Shown: positions 46,199-54,729, counted from the first letter of the stretch. The stretch is DNA of 64,000 nt from Nesterenkonia sp. F (GCF_000220985.1 NZ_AFRW01000015.1:20747-84746); one strand, 5' to 3'. Numbers and translations: made by a program. The notes: a model not told the origin generated them from the sequence alone.

Positions 46199-46223
46199 TC
46201 ACCCTGCCCATACTGCAGGGTGA
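46199..46223. promoter_or_regulatory. Palindromic candidate operator of the betT-betB-codA operon
   Basis: TCACCCTGC-N7-GCAGGGTGA, a perfect 9-bp inverted repeat, 74 bp upstream of betT and about 10 bp downstream of a TAGGAT -10 box. This position, near the transcription start, suits a repressor responding to choline or salt. The regulator gene is not in the window. Confidence 0.6.
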
Positions 46224-46232
46224 ACCTGGTGG

Positions 46233-46238
46233 ATCCTA
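46233..46238 (-). promoter_or_regulatory. Candidate -10 box (TAGGAT) of the betaine operon
   Basis: TAGGAT on the reverse strand; transcription would start close to the palindrome at 46199-46223 and give a leader of about 100 nt before betT. No clear -35 is seen. Confidence 0.45.
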
Positions 46239-46322
46239 GCCAATCCGGCCGAGCGGCCGACATGGGGTGACGCTCATCGCGGTGAACCGGGGCCGGAGTC
46301 GCTTCCCCCGCGCAGAGCGCGA

Positions 46323-46328
46323 TAGGTT
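46323..46328 (+). promoter_or_regulatory. Possible leaderless -10 (TAGGTT) for ychF
   Basis: TAGGTT ends 8 nt before GTG 46337; no Shine-Dalgarno. Confidence 0.45.
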
Positions 46329-46336
46329 GGGTGACC

Positions 46337-47422
46337 GTGGCACTGACTATCGGAATCGTGGGACTCCCCAACGTGGGCAAGTCCACACTCTTCAACGCGC
46401 TGACCCGGCAGACCATCCTCGCGGCGAACTACCCGTTCGCCACGATCGAGCCCAACGTCGGGGTCGTCGACCTGCCCGACGACCGGCTGGGCGAGCTCGC
46501 CGAGATGTTCGACTCGGAGCGGATCCTGCCGGCGACCGTCTCGTTCGTCGACATCGCCGGCATCGTCAAGGGCGCCTCCGAGGGCGAGGGGCTGGGCAAC
46601 CAGTTCCTGGCCAACATCCGCGAGGCCCATGCGATCGCCCAGGTGGTGCGCGCCTTCGAGGACGACAACGTCGTCCACGTCGACGGCGACGTGGACCCGA
46701 CCTCGGACATGGAGACGATCAACACCGAGCTGGTGCTGGCGGATCTGCAGACGCTCGAGAACGCGATCCCCAAGCTGGAGAAGCAGGTCAAGGGCAAGAA
46801 GGCGGATCAGGCGCAGCTCGACGCCTACCTCGCCGCCCAGACGGTCGCCGAGCGCGGCGAGACCATCTTCTCCGCGCTGTCCTCCGGCGAGCTCGACGGC
46901 GAGCACCTCGGCCAGCTGAACCTGCTGACCGCCAAGCCTTTCATCTACGTCTTCAACTGCGACGAGACGGTGCTGGGCTCCGCGGAGAAGCAGAAGGAGC
47001 TGGCCGACCTGGTCGCGCCGGCGCAGGCGGTCTTCCTCGATGCGAAGCTCGAGGCCGACCTGGTGGAGCTCTCCGAGGAGGAGGCCCGCGAGATGCTGGA
47101 GATGAACGGCCAGGACGAGTCCGGCCTGTCCCAGCTGGCGCGCGTCGGCTTCGACACTCTGGGGCTGCAGAGCTACCTGACCGCAGGGCCGAAGGAGGCC
47201 CGCGCCTGGACGATCAACCAGGGCGACACCGCACCGCAGGCGGCCGGCGTGATCCACACCGACTTCCAGCGCGGCTTCATCAAGGCCGAGATCGTCTCCT
47301 ACGAGGACCTGATGGCCGCCGGCTCGATGGCCGAGGCCAAGTCCAACGGCAAGGTGCGCCTGGAGGGCAAGGACTACGTCATGAAGGACGGCGACGTGGT
47401 CGACTTCAAGTTCAACGTGTAG
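46337..47422 (+). CDS. ychF: Redox-regulated ATPase YchF (Obg family)
   Basis: 361-residue Obg-family P-loop protein that prefers ATP, associated with ribosomes and oxidative-stress response. G1 [18 protein letters not shown], switch II region [23 protein letters not shown], the altered G4 (FNCDE instead of NKxD) that explains ATP preference, and the C-terminal TGS-like domain [29 protein letters not shown] ending in VVDFKFNV, present in pieces. GTG 46337 gives the standard N-terminus; GTG 46331 is two codons upstream. Confidence 0.97.
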   Translation: MALTIGIVGLPNVGKSTLFNALTRQTILAANYPFATIEPNVGVVDLPDDRLGELAEMFDSERILPATVSFVDIAGIVKGASEGEGLGNQFLANIREAHAIAQVVRAFEDDNVVHVDGDVDPTSDMETINTELVLADLQTLENAIPKLEKQVKGKKADQAQLDAYLAAQTVAERGETIFSALSSGELDGEHLGQLNLLTAKPFIYVFNCDETVLGSAEKQKELADLVAPAQAVFLDAKLEADLVELSEEEAREMLEMNGQDESGLSQLARVGFDTLGLQSYLTAGPKEARAWTINQGDTAPQAAGVIHTDFQRGFIKAEIVSYEDLMAAGSMAEAKSNGKVRLEGKDYVMKDGDVVDFKFNV

Positions 47423-47944
47423 AACGTCAGATCAGGCGGGCGCACAGGGTGCTTCGCACACAGTCGAGCGCAGGAAGCCGGACCGCGAGGATGGACGGGA
47501 CCAGGTGAAACATCGCCTCGGACGCCCTGGTCCCTGACGCCTGAGTTTCGACGACGCGGGATCGACAGGGTCATGGAGGCCTTCACCTGACGTGTTGTGA
47601 TGCGTGCGCACATGATCAGGTCGAGTCCGATGGGAGTGAGCCCGGCTCCATGTGTCGGTGCCCTTCGTCGACCACCGCGGTGCCGAACTCGACGACGGGG
47701 AACGCGTTCAGCACCGCGGTAGCAGTCTCGCAGCTGCTCGACAGGCGCGTCGGACGGACCCAGCAACACGTCACAACGTGAAGAGGGGGGGGCAGTGGTA
47801 GGTGCGCCCCGCAACCTGAGACGATTCGAGGTTCTCGAGAGGGATCAGGCTGCCTGGTCGCGTCTGATCATCGGGGACTTCGGCCTCCATCGGCAGCCTG
47901 GCACGCCGCCAGGGCTGCTTCCGGCCGGATCGACGAAGAGTCTT
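47423..47944. other. Gene-free region after ychF
   Basis: About 520 bp without a convincing gene. The reverse strand holds short coding-like fragments in different frames (for example AVLNAFPVVEFGTAVVDEG near 47670-47730, ended by a stop), which may be remnants of a lost gene. A run of eight G lies near 47787. No clear terminator, tRNA or repeat is seen. Confidence 0.45.
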
Positions 47945-48355
47945 CTACCCACGGACCTCGTCCGCGAATCGGGTCCGAGCCGTCTTGCTGATCGGCGTGA
48001 AGAAATTGATGAGGTTGCCGTCCGGATCCCTGGCGAGCAGCGAACGATTTCCCCAAGGCATGTCGGTCGGCTGGTTGACGAACACATCGACGACTTCCTG
48101 AAGAGCCTCGCAGGTCTCGTCGACGTCGTCGACGAGGAAGTCCAGGGTGACGCTGCGGTTCGCGCGATCCTCGGCGACGTTCTCTCCGAGCAGCGGCACC
48201 GTGGCGGAGCTGGCGATGGCCAGCGTGCCGGACGGGGTGCGAAGTTCGGCGAACATCGGGTGAAGACGCTCCGGAGTGATGCCGGTTGCTGTTTCGTAGA
48301 ACGCGACGAGCGCGTCGACGTCGTCGGTGATGATCCGGGTGGCTGCCAACTGCAT
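47945..48355 (-). CDS. VOC-family (glyoxalase/bleomycin-resistance fold) protein
   Basis: 136 residues of the vicinal-oxygen-chelate fold: ATRIITDDVDALVAFYETATGI, RLHPMFAELRTPSGTLAIASS, TLDFLVDDVDETCEAL and the closing LLARDPDGNLINFFTPI. The substrate is unknown; small single-unit members are often antibiotic- or aldehyde-related. GAAGGAG lies 6 nt before the ATG. It is divergent from a WYL regulator, and a perfect palindrome sits in the shared spacer, so it is probably the regulator's target. Confidence 0.88.
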   Translation of the reverse strand: MQLAATRIITDDVDALVAFYETATGITPERLHPMFAELRTPSGTLAIASSATVPLLGENVAEDRANRSVTLDFLVDDVDETCEALQEVVDVFVNQPTDMPWGNRSLLARDPDGNLINFFTPISKTARTRFADEVRG

Positions 48356-48425
48356 GGCGGTCTCCTTCTGTCGTGAATCATGAATGTGGCCCGCGGACCC
48401 GGCCACGCACATCACGGTACGGTCA

Positions 48426-48450
48426 ATACCGGGCGAAAATGGCCCGGTAT
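48426..48450. promoter_or_regulatory. Palindromic candidate operator between VOC and WYL genes
   Basis: ATACCGGGC-N7-GCCCGGTAT, a perfect 9-bp inverted repeat, ends 10 bp before the WYL start codon and lies 70 bp from the divergent VOC start. Its right arm abuts a TATATG sequence that may be the -10 of the WYL gene, so bound protein would block it: probable autoregulation. Confidence 0.65.
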
Positions 48451-48460
48451 ATGAACGACA

Positions 48461-49462
48461 ATGGCTGCCATGGCCGACACCACCGCTCGAGCGTTGCAGT
48501 TGCTCGAACTCCTGCAGTCTGCGCAGCAGCGCACGGTCGCGGAGCTGTCAGATCGCCTCGGCGTCGACGAGCGGACTGTTCGCAGGGATATGGCGCGGCT
48601 GGTCGATCTGGGCCTGCCCGTCGAGACGATGCGAGGGCGCTACGGCGGCTATCGGCTCGCGCCCGGCCGGCGCGTCCTCCCGCTCATGTTCAGCTCTGAG
48701 GAGGTCGTCGCGGTCTATCTCGGGCTCGCCCGTGCGCAGGCGGCTTCACGCGAACCGGAGATCGCCGCGCAGACTGCCTTGTCCAAGATCAAACGAGCCT
48801 TGCCGACCGCTGATGCGGAACGGATCGATGCCCTTCTCGGGGTGATGACGCGTACTTCCGAGCAGTGCGACGTCGCTCCCGACCCTGCTGTGATGCTGAC
48901 TTTGGCGGAGGCCGTGGACCTTCGACACGTCCTCGACCTGCGCTATGTCAGTGGCCAAGGTGTCCCATCTCGGCGCACGATCCACCCCTACGGTCTGGTC
49001 GCGCACTCGGACCGGTGGTATCTCGTCGCCTTCGACACGGACCGCCAGGAGGAACGGACGTTCCGGGTCGATCGGATTCGGACGGCTCGGTCGATACGCG
49101 GAACCTTCGCGCCGCCGCCACAATCCGATGCGGCAGGGCGCCTGCTCGATCTCTTCGTCACGGCCGACTACCGCTGGCATGTCGTGCTGCACATTCGAGG
49201 GACGGAGGGGCACATCAGGGGCCATCTTCCGCGGAGTGTGGCTCGACTCGACAGGTCGGACCATGGGCATGTCGGGGCGCCTGAAGACGCCACCTGGTAT
49301 CGAACTGAGATCCATGCTGCCGCCCTCGATTGGTTGCCGCCCGTCATCGCGGCTCTCGACTGCGAAGTGGTGATCGATCGCCCCGACGAGCTCCGAACGC
49401 GGGTGAGGGCCGCAGCCGCATGGATGCTGCGCGCAGCCGGCGACGACCGGGACTCGACCTGA
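48461..49462 (+). CDS. WYL-domain transcriptional regulator (DeoR-like HTH)
   Basis: 333 residues: N-terminal winged helix (RALQLLELLQSAQQRTVAELSDRL, with recognition region VDERTVRRDMARLVDLGLPVE and wing RYGGYRLAPG), then a WYL domain (about 150-225: VLDLRYVSGQGVPSRRTIHPYGLV, RWYLVAFDTDRQEERTFRVDRI) and a WCX-like C-terminal part. WYL domains sense ligands, often nucleic-acid or nucleotide signals. ATG 48470 is an alternative start. Divergent from the VOC gene with a palindrome in the spacer. Confidence 0.9.
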   Translation: MAAMADTTARALQLLELLQSAQQRTVAELSDRLGVDERTVRRDMARLVDLGLPVETMRGRYGGYRLAPGRRVLPLMFSSEEVVAVYLGLARAQAASREPEIAAQTALSKIKRALPTADAERIDALLGVMTRTSEQCDVAPDPAVMLTLAEAVDLRHVLDLRYVSGQGVPSRRTIHPYGLVAHSDRWYLVAFDTDRQEERTFRVDRIRTARSIRGTFAPPPQSDAAGRLLDLFVTADYRWHVVLHIRGTEGHIRGHLPRSVARLDRSDHGHVGAPEDATWYRTEIHAAALDWLPPVIAALDCEVVIDRPDELRTRVRAAAAWMLRAAGDDRDST

Positions 49463-50438
49463 GCATGGTCCGGAAACCCTCGCCAGGGGCACGTGTTGGA
49501 ACTCCAAATCAGCTTCCGCAAGATGCGCCATGAGCTGGGATGCTCCACATAAGCCTGGTGGCATGACCGACGTCGCACCGTCCGCTGAGATGCTCGTGCG
49601 TCGCGAGCTGCTCGATGCGTGCAGCGGCGAGTTCCACACGCTGCCGGTGAGGTGAGGTCCGTGGAATCCTCGCCTGTTCGACCTCGCGCATCTGTCGTTC
49701 CTCGTCGCCACTCCGGGGCGCGGCATCGACGAACGCGTCCCGACGTCCTCGCATCCGCGACCTGCGCGTCCTCGCGCTCGCCGCATTCCAGGTTCGATTC
49801 CAACGGGGTCTGCCGCTCGTGCTGGTGCACACGTTCGCGAACGCGCCTGTGATCTTCATCGACTGCGACGCGCCCCTTGTTGTCGATGCCGCCAGGTCAC
49901 ACCGGGCTGGCCGTGGTGGACGGGGGTGCTGACGACCGCGCGAAGGACCCGTCGGATCGGGGCGCTGGGCGGGCATCGGTGAGTGCGCGGGCCGATTGAC
50001 GTTTCTCAGGAGTCCCTTGCTCAGCCGATTTTGAGACGTCGCGTCGTATCGTGCCGGAAGTCGGTCGACTTCACTTTCAAGACGCGAAGCCTTGACCAGG
50101 AGCGGCGATGGCCTCGGGATCGGCCACACAGCCCGGGGCCTCATACCGTCCGAGGGCTGTGCGCTTCTCGTGCGTGCATGAGATGTCCCGATCGTGGGAA
50201 CTGGGTCTCCGCGGTCCGGCGCCTTCGCCGAGGGCGAGCCGGTGGGGAGTGGACCACCTATGACGCTCAGGGCAAGCCGTACAAAGCCACGGACCGAGGC
50301 GTCGGTGGGTAGGCGACGTGAGTCGCGGACGGTCGTGCCCTTTGGCATCCGAAGCTTGAGCTCGAGCGTCGTCGTCGGGTGCGCTCCGGGACGTTTCTCA
50401 GGTGCCGGGTCGGCGACTGGTGAAACTGTCTTCGAGGC
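49463..50438. other. Decayed intergenic region
   Basis: About 975 bp of less biased base composition without an intact gene. It holds coding-like pieces interrupted by stops and frame changes, for example MTDVAPSAEMLVRRELLDAC from 49563 and FQRGLPLVLVHTFANAPVIF around 49800-49860 (plus strand), and a YwqK-like fragment at 50194-50312. It looks like former genes in decay within an accessory stretch. Confidence 0.5.
50194..50312 (+). pseudogene. YwqK-type antitoxin-like (MORN repeat) fragment, frameshifted
   Basis: PRSGAFAEGEPVG reads in one frame and GEWTTYDAQGKPYKATDRG in the next; adding one G to the GGGG run near 50246-50249 joins them into EGEPVGEWTTYDAQGKPYK. This resembles the C-terminal end of small 'YwqK family antitoxin' proteins with MORN-like repeats, whose usual ending is of the form RSG.F..G..VGEWTTYD. 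The N-terminal half is not recognisable and stops occur upstream, so it is a remnant. Confidence 0.45.
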
Positions 50439-51293
50439 TCAAACGGCGATCCGATGTGCCAGCTGGTCAGCAATGCTGCGCGGAGCCCGCCCGAGGAGCT
50501 GGGTCAGCATGGGAGCGGATCTCGCGAAATGGCCGCTCCGTGTCGCCTGGAACATCGAGAGCGTGAATCGTGCCGCGCCCTCCGGTGTGCCGTTCGCCAC
50601 CTCCTCGGCGACCCATTCCTCATCGTCGACGACGACGCGCTCGACGTGGCGGCCGGTGATCTCGGATGCAGCTGCGGCGAAGTCGGCGAGGGTGACGGGG
50701 GAGGGCAGCGTCAGATCGACGGGACCGTCGAAGGCGGCATCACTGGTGAGGATCGCGGCGGCAGCTTCGGCGGCATCACGCCGATCGACCCATGAGAACG
50801 GGCCGTCGGCCGGCTTGGTGATGGCTCCGGTCTCCTGCCAGCGGCCGAGCAGCTGACCGGGATGCCCGTAGAACCCGTTGCGCAGTGCCGTCCATGGCAC
50901 GCCTGTCGCGGCGAGGTGCTGCTCCGTGGCGGCATGGATGGCCAGCGGCGGATACGGGGTGTCGAAGCCGGTCCCATGGGCGCTGGTGTACAGGATCCGT
51001 CGGGCACCAGCCTCTGCCGCGGCATCGATCGCCGTCCGGTGCTGGGTGACGACGTCGGCGGTGACGTCGCTGGAGGAGACTAGAAGCACCTGCTCAGCGT
51101 CGGCGAAGGAGTGACGCAGCGCCGCCGGGTCGTCGTAGCTTCCCCGCCTCACGCGGACTCCCTGATCGGACAGGTGCTTCGCACGTTCCGGGTCACGCAC
51201 GCTGACTCCGAGGTGGGCCGCAGGAATCCGCTGCAGAAGGTAGTCGACGGTGGCGCCGTTGAGGACGCCTGTCGCTCCAGTCACGATGATCAT
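50439..51293 (-). CDS. NmrA-like NAD(P)-binding oxidoreductase
   Basis: 284 residues of the atypical short-chain dehydrogenase NmrA/HSCARG type, like quinone reductase QorB. Nucleotide-binding MIIVTGATGVLNGATVDYLL, VRRGSYDDPAALRHSFADAEQVLLVSS, ARRILYTSAHG, and FSWVDRRDAAEAAAAIL. The role is probably quinone reduction or redox sensing. The ATG at 51293 has AAAGGA upstream. It is divergent from a TetR gene; two matching palindromes lie in the spacer. Confidence 0.88.
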   Translation of the reverse strand: MIIVTGATGVLNGATVDYLLQRIPAAHLGVSVRDPERAKHLSDQGVRVRRGSYDDPAALRHSFADAEQVLLVSSSDVTADVVTQHRTAIDAAAEAGARRILYTSAHGTGFDTPYPPLAIHAATEQHLAATGVPWTALRNGFYGHPGQLLGRWQETGAITKPADGPFSWVDRRDAAEAAAAILTSDAAFDGPVDLTLPSPVTLADFAAAASEITGRHVERVVVDDEEWVAEEVANGTPEGAARFTLSMFQATRSGHFARSAPMLTQLLGRAPRSIADQLAHRIAV

Positions 51294-51378
51294 GAGGATG
51301 TCCTTTCGTCGAGGCGGCGCGACGTTGTCGTGCCGCTGAGAGTGGCGACGACGGCGCGCAAGGAGCCCGCTCGATAAA

Positions 51379-51395
51379 TTGACCCGTTCCGTCAA
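51379..51395. promoter_or_regulatory. Candidate TetR operator 1 (TTGAC-N7-GTCAA)
   Basis: Inverted repeat TTGAC-CCGTTCC-GTCAA in the spacer between the divergent NmrA-like and TetR genes. A second copy of the same pattern is centred 46 bp away. Confidence 0.6.
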
Positions 51396-51424
51396 CTTAT
51401 GGTCATGAGACAGCTTGCGGTAAG

Positions 51425-51441
51425 TTGACTTGGTCGGTCAA
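51425..51441. promoter_or_regulatory. Candidate TetR operator 2 (TTGAC-N7-GTCAA)
   Basis: Inverted repeat TTGAC-TTGGTCG-GTCAA, 26 bp before the TetR start. Both copies share the arms and the 7-bp gap but not the gap sequence, as expected of a dimer-binding site. Confidence 0.6.
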
Positions 51442-51467
51442 ATTGTCTCGGCGTGGAAGGAGGAGCA

Positions 51468-52064
51468 ATGGCTTCCAGCACGGGGTCCTCACCGGGGCTT
51501 CGCTCGGATGCCCGACGCAACGTCGAACGCATCCATATCGCTGCGGTGGAGGCATTCCGGGAGCAGGGCCTCGCAGTGCCGCTCGAGGAGATCGCTGCCG
51601 CAGCCCGTGTGAGCAAGGCGACCATCTTCAACAGGCTCGGAGGACGGGTCGGCTTGATCGACGCCGTCATCGGCGACGTGGTCGCAGGCGAACTCAGGGG
51701 CGTCATCGACGACGCGCGGTCCGTCGCGGGGGCCCGAGAACGGATCTGTTTCTATGTCAGGGCGATACGGGATCTCCAGTATCGCCTGCCGGCTGTCAAC
51801 GACGTCCTGCTGCAGGAGTTCCCCGACTCCGAGAAGCTCATGGCGCTGTGCCACGCCGGAGGGGCCTTCCACGAGACCCTGGTCGCAGAAGGGCACGCGG
51901 CCGGTGTGCTGGCCCAGGGGCTCACGCCCGACGACTTTCATGCCTTGACCCTGAACAACGCCCTCGCCCTCAAGTACGGCGGTCTACCTTCCAAACCGGA
52001 CTACGACCGCCGCACCGCATTCGTCCTCGGCGGGATCTGTGGACCAGTGCAGCGGCCGAGCTAG
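51468..52064 (+). CDS. TetR-family transcriptional regulator
   Basis: 198 residues. N-terminal TetR HTH: NVERIHIAAVEAFREQGLAVPLEEIAAAARVSKATIFNRLGGR spread over about 20-62, then a helical ligand domain ending LALKYGGLPSKPDYDRR. The ATG at 51468 has AAGGAGG 3-4 nt before it. It probably represses the divergent NmrA-like oxidoreductase and itself, through the paired TTGAC-N7-GTCAA sites. The ligand is unknown. Confidence 0.9.
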   Translation: MASSTGSSPGLRSDARRNVERIHIAAVEAFREQGLAVPLEEIAAAARVSKATIFNRLGGRVGLIDAVIGDVVAGELRGVIDDARSVAGARERICFYVRAIRDLQYRLPAVNDVLLQEFPDSEKLMALCHAGGAFHETLVAEGHAAGVLAQGLTPDDFHALTLNNALALKYGGLPSKPDYDRRTAFVLGGICGPVQRPS

Positions 52065-52183
52065 TGCCGCGGGGCCGCGGTCGCCGTCAGCTGCGGCGCC
52101 GGCGGGGCTCTCACGTCGCACGTCGGGGGCTGGCAGGAAGACTCGGGCCGTGGGGCCGGCCCAGCGCGGTATGGACCGACGAC

Positions 52184-52438
52184 TCAGCGGTTCCTGGGCG
52201 CCCCTCCGAGGATCTGTTGCAGCGGGATGCGGCCGTCCTGCCACGGGGTGAGCAGCCAGATCACCAGGTAGGCACCGATGCCCACCACGGGCAGCAGGGA
52301 GAGGACGACGAGCAGCAGGCGGACCAGCCAGACATTCATGCCCAGCTTCTCGGCGAGGCTGCCGCCGATGCCGGCGAGGAGGCGCTTCGGCCCGCGGCGG
52401 AATCCGATCCGGCGGATGGCGTCGAAGAAGTGTTCCAT
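52184..52438 (-). CDS. PspC-domain membrane protein
   Basis: 84 residues. PspC domain: RRGPKRLLAGIGGSLAEKLGMNVWLVRLLLVVLSLLP in pieces, one long transmembrane helix (about 39-66), and an amphipathic end TPWQDGRIPL. PspC proteins take part in envelope-stress sensing. A -10 TATCAT ends 6 nt before the ATG, so it is leaderless. Confidence 0.9.
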   Translation of the reverse strand: MEHFFDAIRRIGFRRGPKRLLAGIGGSLAEKLGMNVWLVRLLLVVLSLLPVVGIGAYLVIWLLTPWQDGRIPLQQILGGAPRNR

Positions 52439-52444
52439 GCCCTG

Positions 52445-52450
52445 ATGATA
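52445..52450 (-). promoter_or_regulatory. Leaderless -10 box (TATCAT) for PspC gene
   Basis: TATCAT on the reverse strand, 6 nt before the ATG at 52438; no Shine-Dalgarno. Confidence 0.55.
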
Positions 52451-52540
52451 CGCATCCTGGCCCGTCGACTCGTCCAGGAGAGCCGCATGCCGCGGCCTCG
52501 GGCAGACCGGCGAACCCTTGGGCGCACCCGCGCTCCGGCA

Positions 52541-52546
52541 TAGACT
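52541..52546 (+). promoter_or_regulatory. Leaderless -10 box (TAGACT) for BCCT gene
   Basis: TAGACT ends 8 nt before the ATG at 52555; no Shine-Dalgarno. Confidence 0.55.
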
Positions 52547-52554
52547 CAGACGCC

Positions 52555-54090
52555 ATGACCGTGCCAGCGACTGCTCCGGAATCCCGGGGGCGCCTCGGGC
52601 CGGTCTTCTACGCCTCGCTGGTGCTCTCGATCGCGTTCGTCGCGTTCGGGCTGCTCTTCCCTCGCGTGCTCACCGATTCCCTCACGGCCGTCCGGGAGGT
52701 CGTCGTCGGGAGCTTCGGCCCCGTCTACCCGATCACCGTGTCGCTGCTGCTGGTGTTCATCGTCGTGCTCGCGCTGTCTCCGGCAGGGAAGAGGCGCCTG
52801 GGCGGGCAGGATGCGACGCCGGAGTTCGGCGTCGTCTCCTGGGTGGCGATGTTGGTGAGCGCCGGCGTCGGACTCAGCTTCCTGTTCTGGGGAACGGCCG
52901 AGCCGCTCATCCATCTCGCCGATCCTCCGTACGGCGCCTCCGATCCCGGTTCGACGGAGGCCGCCCGCGCCGGAATGCGCTACTCCTTCCTGTTCTGGGG
53001 CCCGCACGCCTGGGGGATCTACGCGGTGGTCGCGATCGCGATCGGCTATGCGGCCTTCACCCGGGGGACCGGCATGCTCGTCAGCTCCGCGCTGCGGCCG
53101 CTGCTCGGGCGCCTCGCCGACGGCTGGATCGGCGCCGTCGTCGACACGCTGGCGGTGCTGGCGATCCTCTTCGGCGTGGCCACCTCGCTCGGGCTCGGGA
53201 CCGGCGAGCTCAACGCCGGGCTCTCCGACCAGTTCGACGTGGCCGACTCCTACGGTGTGAAGATCGCGATCATCGTCGGGCTGATGACCTTCGCCACGAT
53301 CTCCTCGATGACAGGACTGGGGCGCGGCATCCGGGCTCTGAGCCTGGTGAACGTCACCCTCTGCGGCCTGCTGCTCGTGCTCGTCCTGAGCCTGGGCCCC
53401 ACCGGATCGATCGTCTCGACGCTCGGCACCGGCGTCGCCGGCTACGTCTCCACGTTCGTGCCGATGAGCCTCGCGACGGAGGGCGCGGCCGGCGACGCCT
53501 GGACGGCGGACTGGATCTACTTCTTCTGGGCGTGGTGGATCGGCTGGGCGCCGTTCGTCGGGACGTTCATCGCGCGCATCTCCCGCGGCCGCACGATCCG
53601 TGGCATCGTGACCGGCGTCGTGCTGGTGCCGAGCCTGGTGAGCATCGTGTGGTTCTCCGTCTTCGGCGGCACCGCCCTGGCGCGCGAGCTCAGCGGAGCG
53701 GTGTCGGTGTCCAGGATCGCCTCGGAGGCGAAATCGATCGCCACCCTCGCCGTCTTCGACACCCTGCCGCTGACGGAGATCGCACTGGTGGTGCTCGTGC
53801 CGGTGCTTGCTCTGCTGTTCATCACCTCCGCCGACTCGGCGTCGTTCATGCTCGGCAGCACGACGACGGGCGGCGCCATGAAGCCCCCGCGTCCGGTGCG
53901 ACTGATGTGGTCCTTCGCGGCCGCCTTCGCCGCTGTGCTGCTGCTCAGCGGAGGTCAGGACGACCTGCGCAGCGCGGCGGTGATCGCCGCGGCGCCCTTC
54001 ACCGTGATCCTCCTGGGCCTGGCGGTGTCCCTGGTGGTCATGCTGCGACGGGACCGTGTCGGGGTCCTGCGGAGGGGACCCGGCCGATGA
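52555..54090 (+). CDS. BCCT-family betaine/carnitine/choline transporter
   Basis: 511 residues, twelve transmembrane helices, Na+-coupled uptake of a quaternary ammonium or related compatible solute. Seen: LVSAGVGLSFLFWGTAEPLIHL (glycine stretch plus AEP), GPHAWGIYAV, VATSLGLGTGELNAGL, and the BCCT Trp box FFWAWWIGWAPFVGTFIARISRGRT. Unlike the BetT at 43969 it has no long cytoplasmic C-terminal domain. The glycine-rich loop differs too (GVGLSFLFWGTAEP versus GIGVDLMYFSVIGP), so it probably prefers another solute. Leaderless start. Confidence 0.92.
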   Translation: MTVPATAPESRGRLGPVFYASLVLSIAFVAFGLLFPRVLTDSLTAVREVVVGSFGPVYPITVSLLLVFIVVLALSPAGKRRLGGQDATPEFGVVSWVAMLVSAGVGLSFLFWGTAEPLIHLADPPYGASDPGSTEAARAGMRYSFLFWGPHAWGIYAVVAIAIGYAAFTRGTGMLVSSALRPLLGRLADGWIGAVVDTLAVLAILFGVATSLGLGTGELNAGLSDQFDVADSYGVKIAIIVGLMTFATISSMTGLGRGIRALSLVNVTLCGLLLVLVLSLGPTGSIVSTLGTGVAGYVSTFVPMSLATEGAAGDAWTADWIYFFWAWWIGWAPFVGTFIARISRGRTIRGIVTGVVLVPSLVSIVWFSVFGGTALARELSGAVSVSRIASEAKSIATLAVFDTLPLTEIALVVLVPVLALLFITSADSASFMLGSTTTGGAMKPPRPVRLMWSFAAAFAAVLLLSGGQDDLRSAAVIAAAPFTVILLGLAVSLVVMLRRDRVGVLRRGPGR

Positions 54091-54171
54091 CCGGTGAACC
54101 ATTGTGGCGAGGTCCCCGGCGAACTATGGTCTGTGCCACCCGCATCGGGCGGCACTTCAAGGAGGAACGCC

Positions 54172-54729
54172 GTGGGCACGCTCATCGTCTGGAACGTCAT
54201 CTCGATAGACGGCTTCTTCGAAGGAGACCAGCCGTGGGATCTGCGACTCCATGAATATATCTGGGGCGAGGATCTGCGCCGTCTCAGCCTGCGGTTCGGC
54301 GAGGAGTCCGGCCTCCTCGTCTTCGGGCGGAACACCTATGAGGGCATGGCGGCCCACTGGCCGACCGACACGGGCGAGCCCGAGATCGCCGAGTACATGA
54401 ATGCCATCCCGAAGCTCGTGGCCTCCCGCACGCTCACCGCGCCGGAATGGAACAACACCGAAGCGACCTCCGATCCCGTCGCGGAGCTGACGCGGCGGAA
54501 GCAGCTCGACGATCGACCGATCTACGTCTTCGGCAGCGCGAACCTGGTGGAGGCTCTGCTCGATGCCGGCCTCGTCGACGAGCTGCTGCTCGGCATCGCC
54601 CCGGTGATCCTGGGCTCCGGCACGCCGTTCTTCGCGACGAGTGAGGCCGCACGGCCGCTCGAGCTCCTCGAGTCCCACGCCGTGGACACCGGAGGCGTTC
54701 TACTCCGCTACCGTCCCGCCCGCGGGTGA
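54172..54729 (+). CDS. Dihydrofolate-reductase-fold (RibD-like) protein
   Basis: 185 residues of the RibD C-terminal/DHFR-like superfamily, putative NADPH-dependent reductases of unknown substrate. Seen: VWNVISIDGFFEG at the start, GLLVFGRNTYEGMAAHWP, KLVASRTL, PIYVFGSANLVEALLDAGLVDELLLGIAPVILGSGTPFF in pieces. GTG 54172 is chosen by a perfect AAGGAGG 6 nt upstream; the in-frame extension before it includes that site. Confidence 0.9.
   Translation: MGTLIVWNVISIDGFFEGDQPWDLRLHEYIWGEDLRRLSLRFGEESGLLVFGRNTYEGMAAHWPTDTGEPEIAEYMNAIPKLVASRTLTAPEWNNTEATSDPVAELTRRKQLDDRPIYVFGSANLVEALLDAGLVDELLLGIAPVILGSGTPFFATSEAARPLELLESHAVDTGGVLLRYRPARG

Noticed and set aside
49509..50348. A 279-codon reverse-strand gene in the gap after the WYL regulator
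   Set aside because: Arg/Pro/Ser-rich with no domain pattern, no ribosome-binding site, and overlaps better-supported fragments on the other strand.
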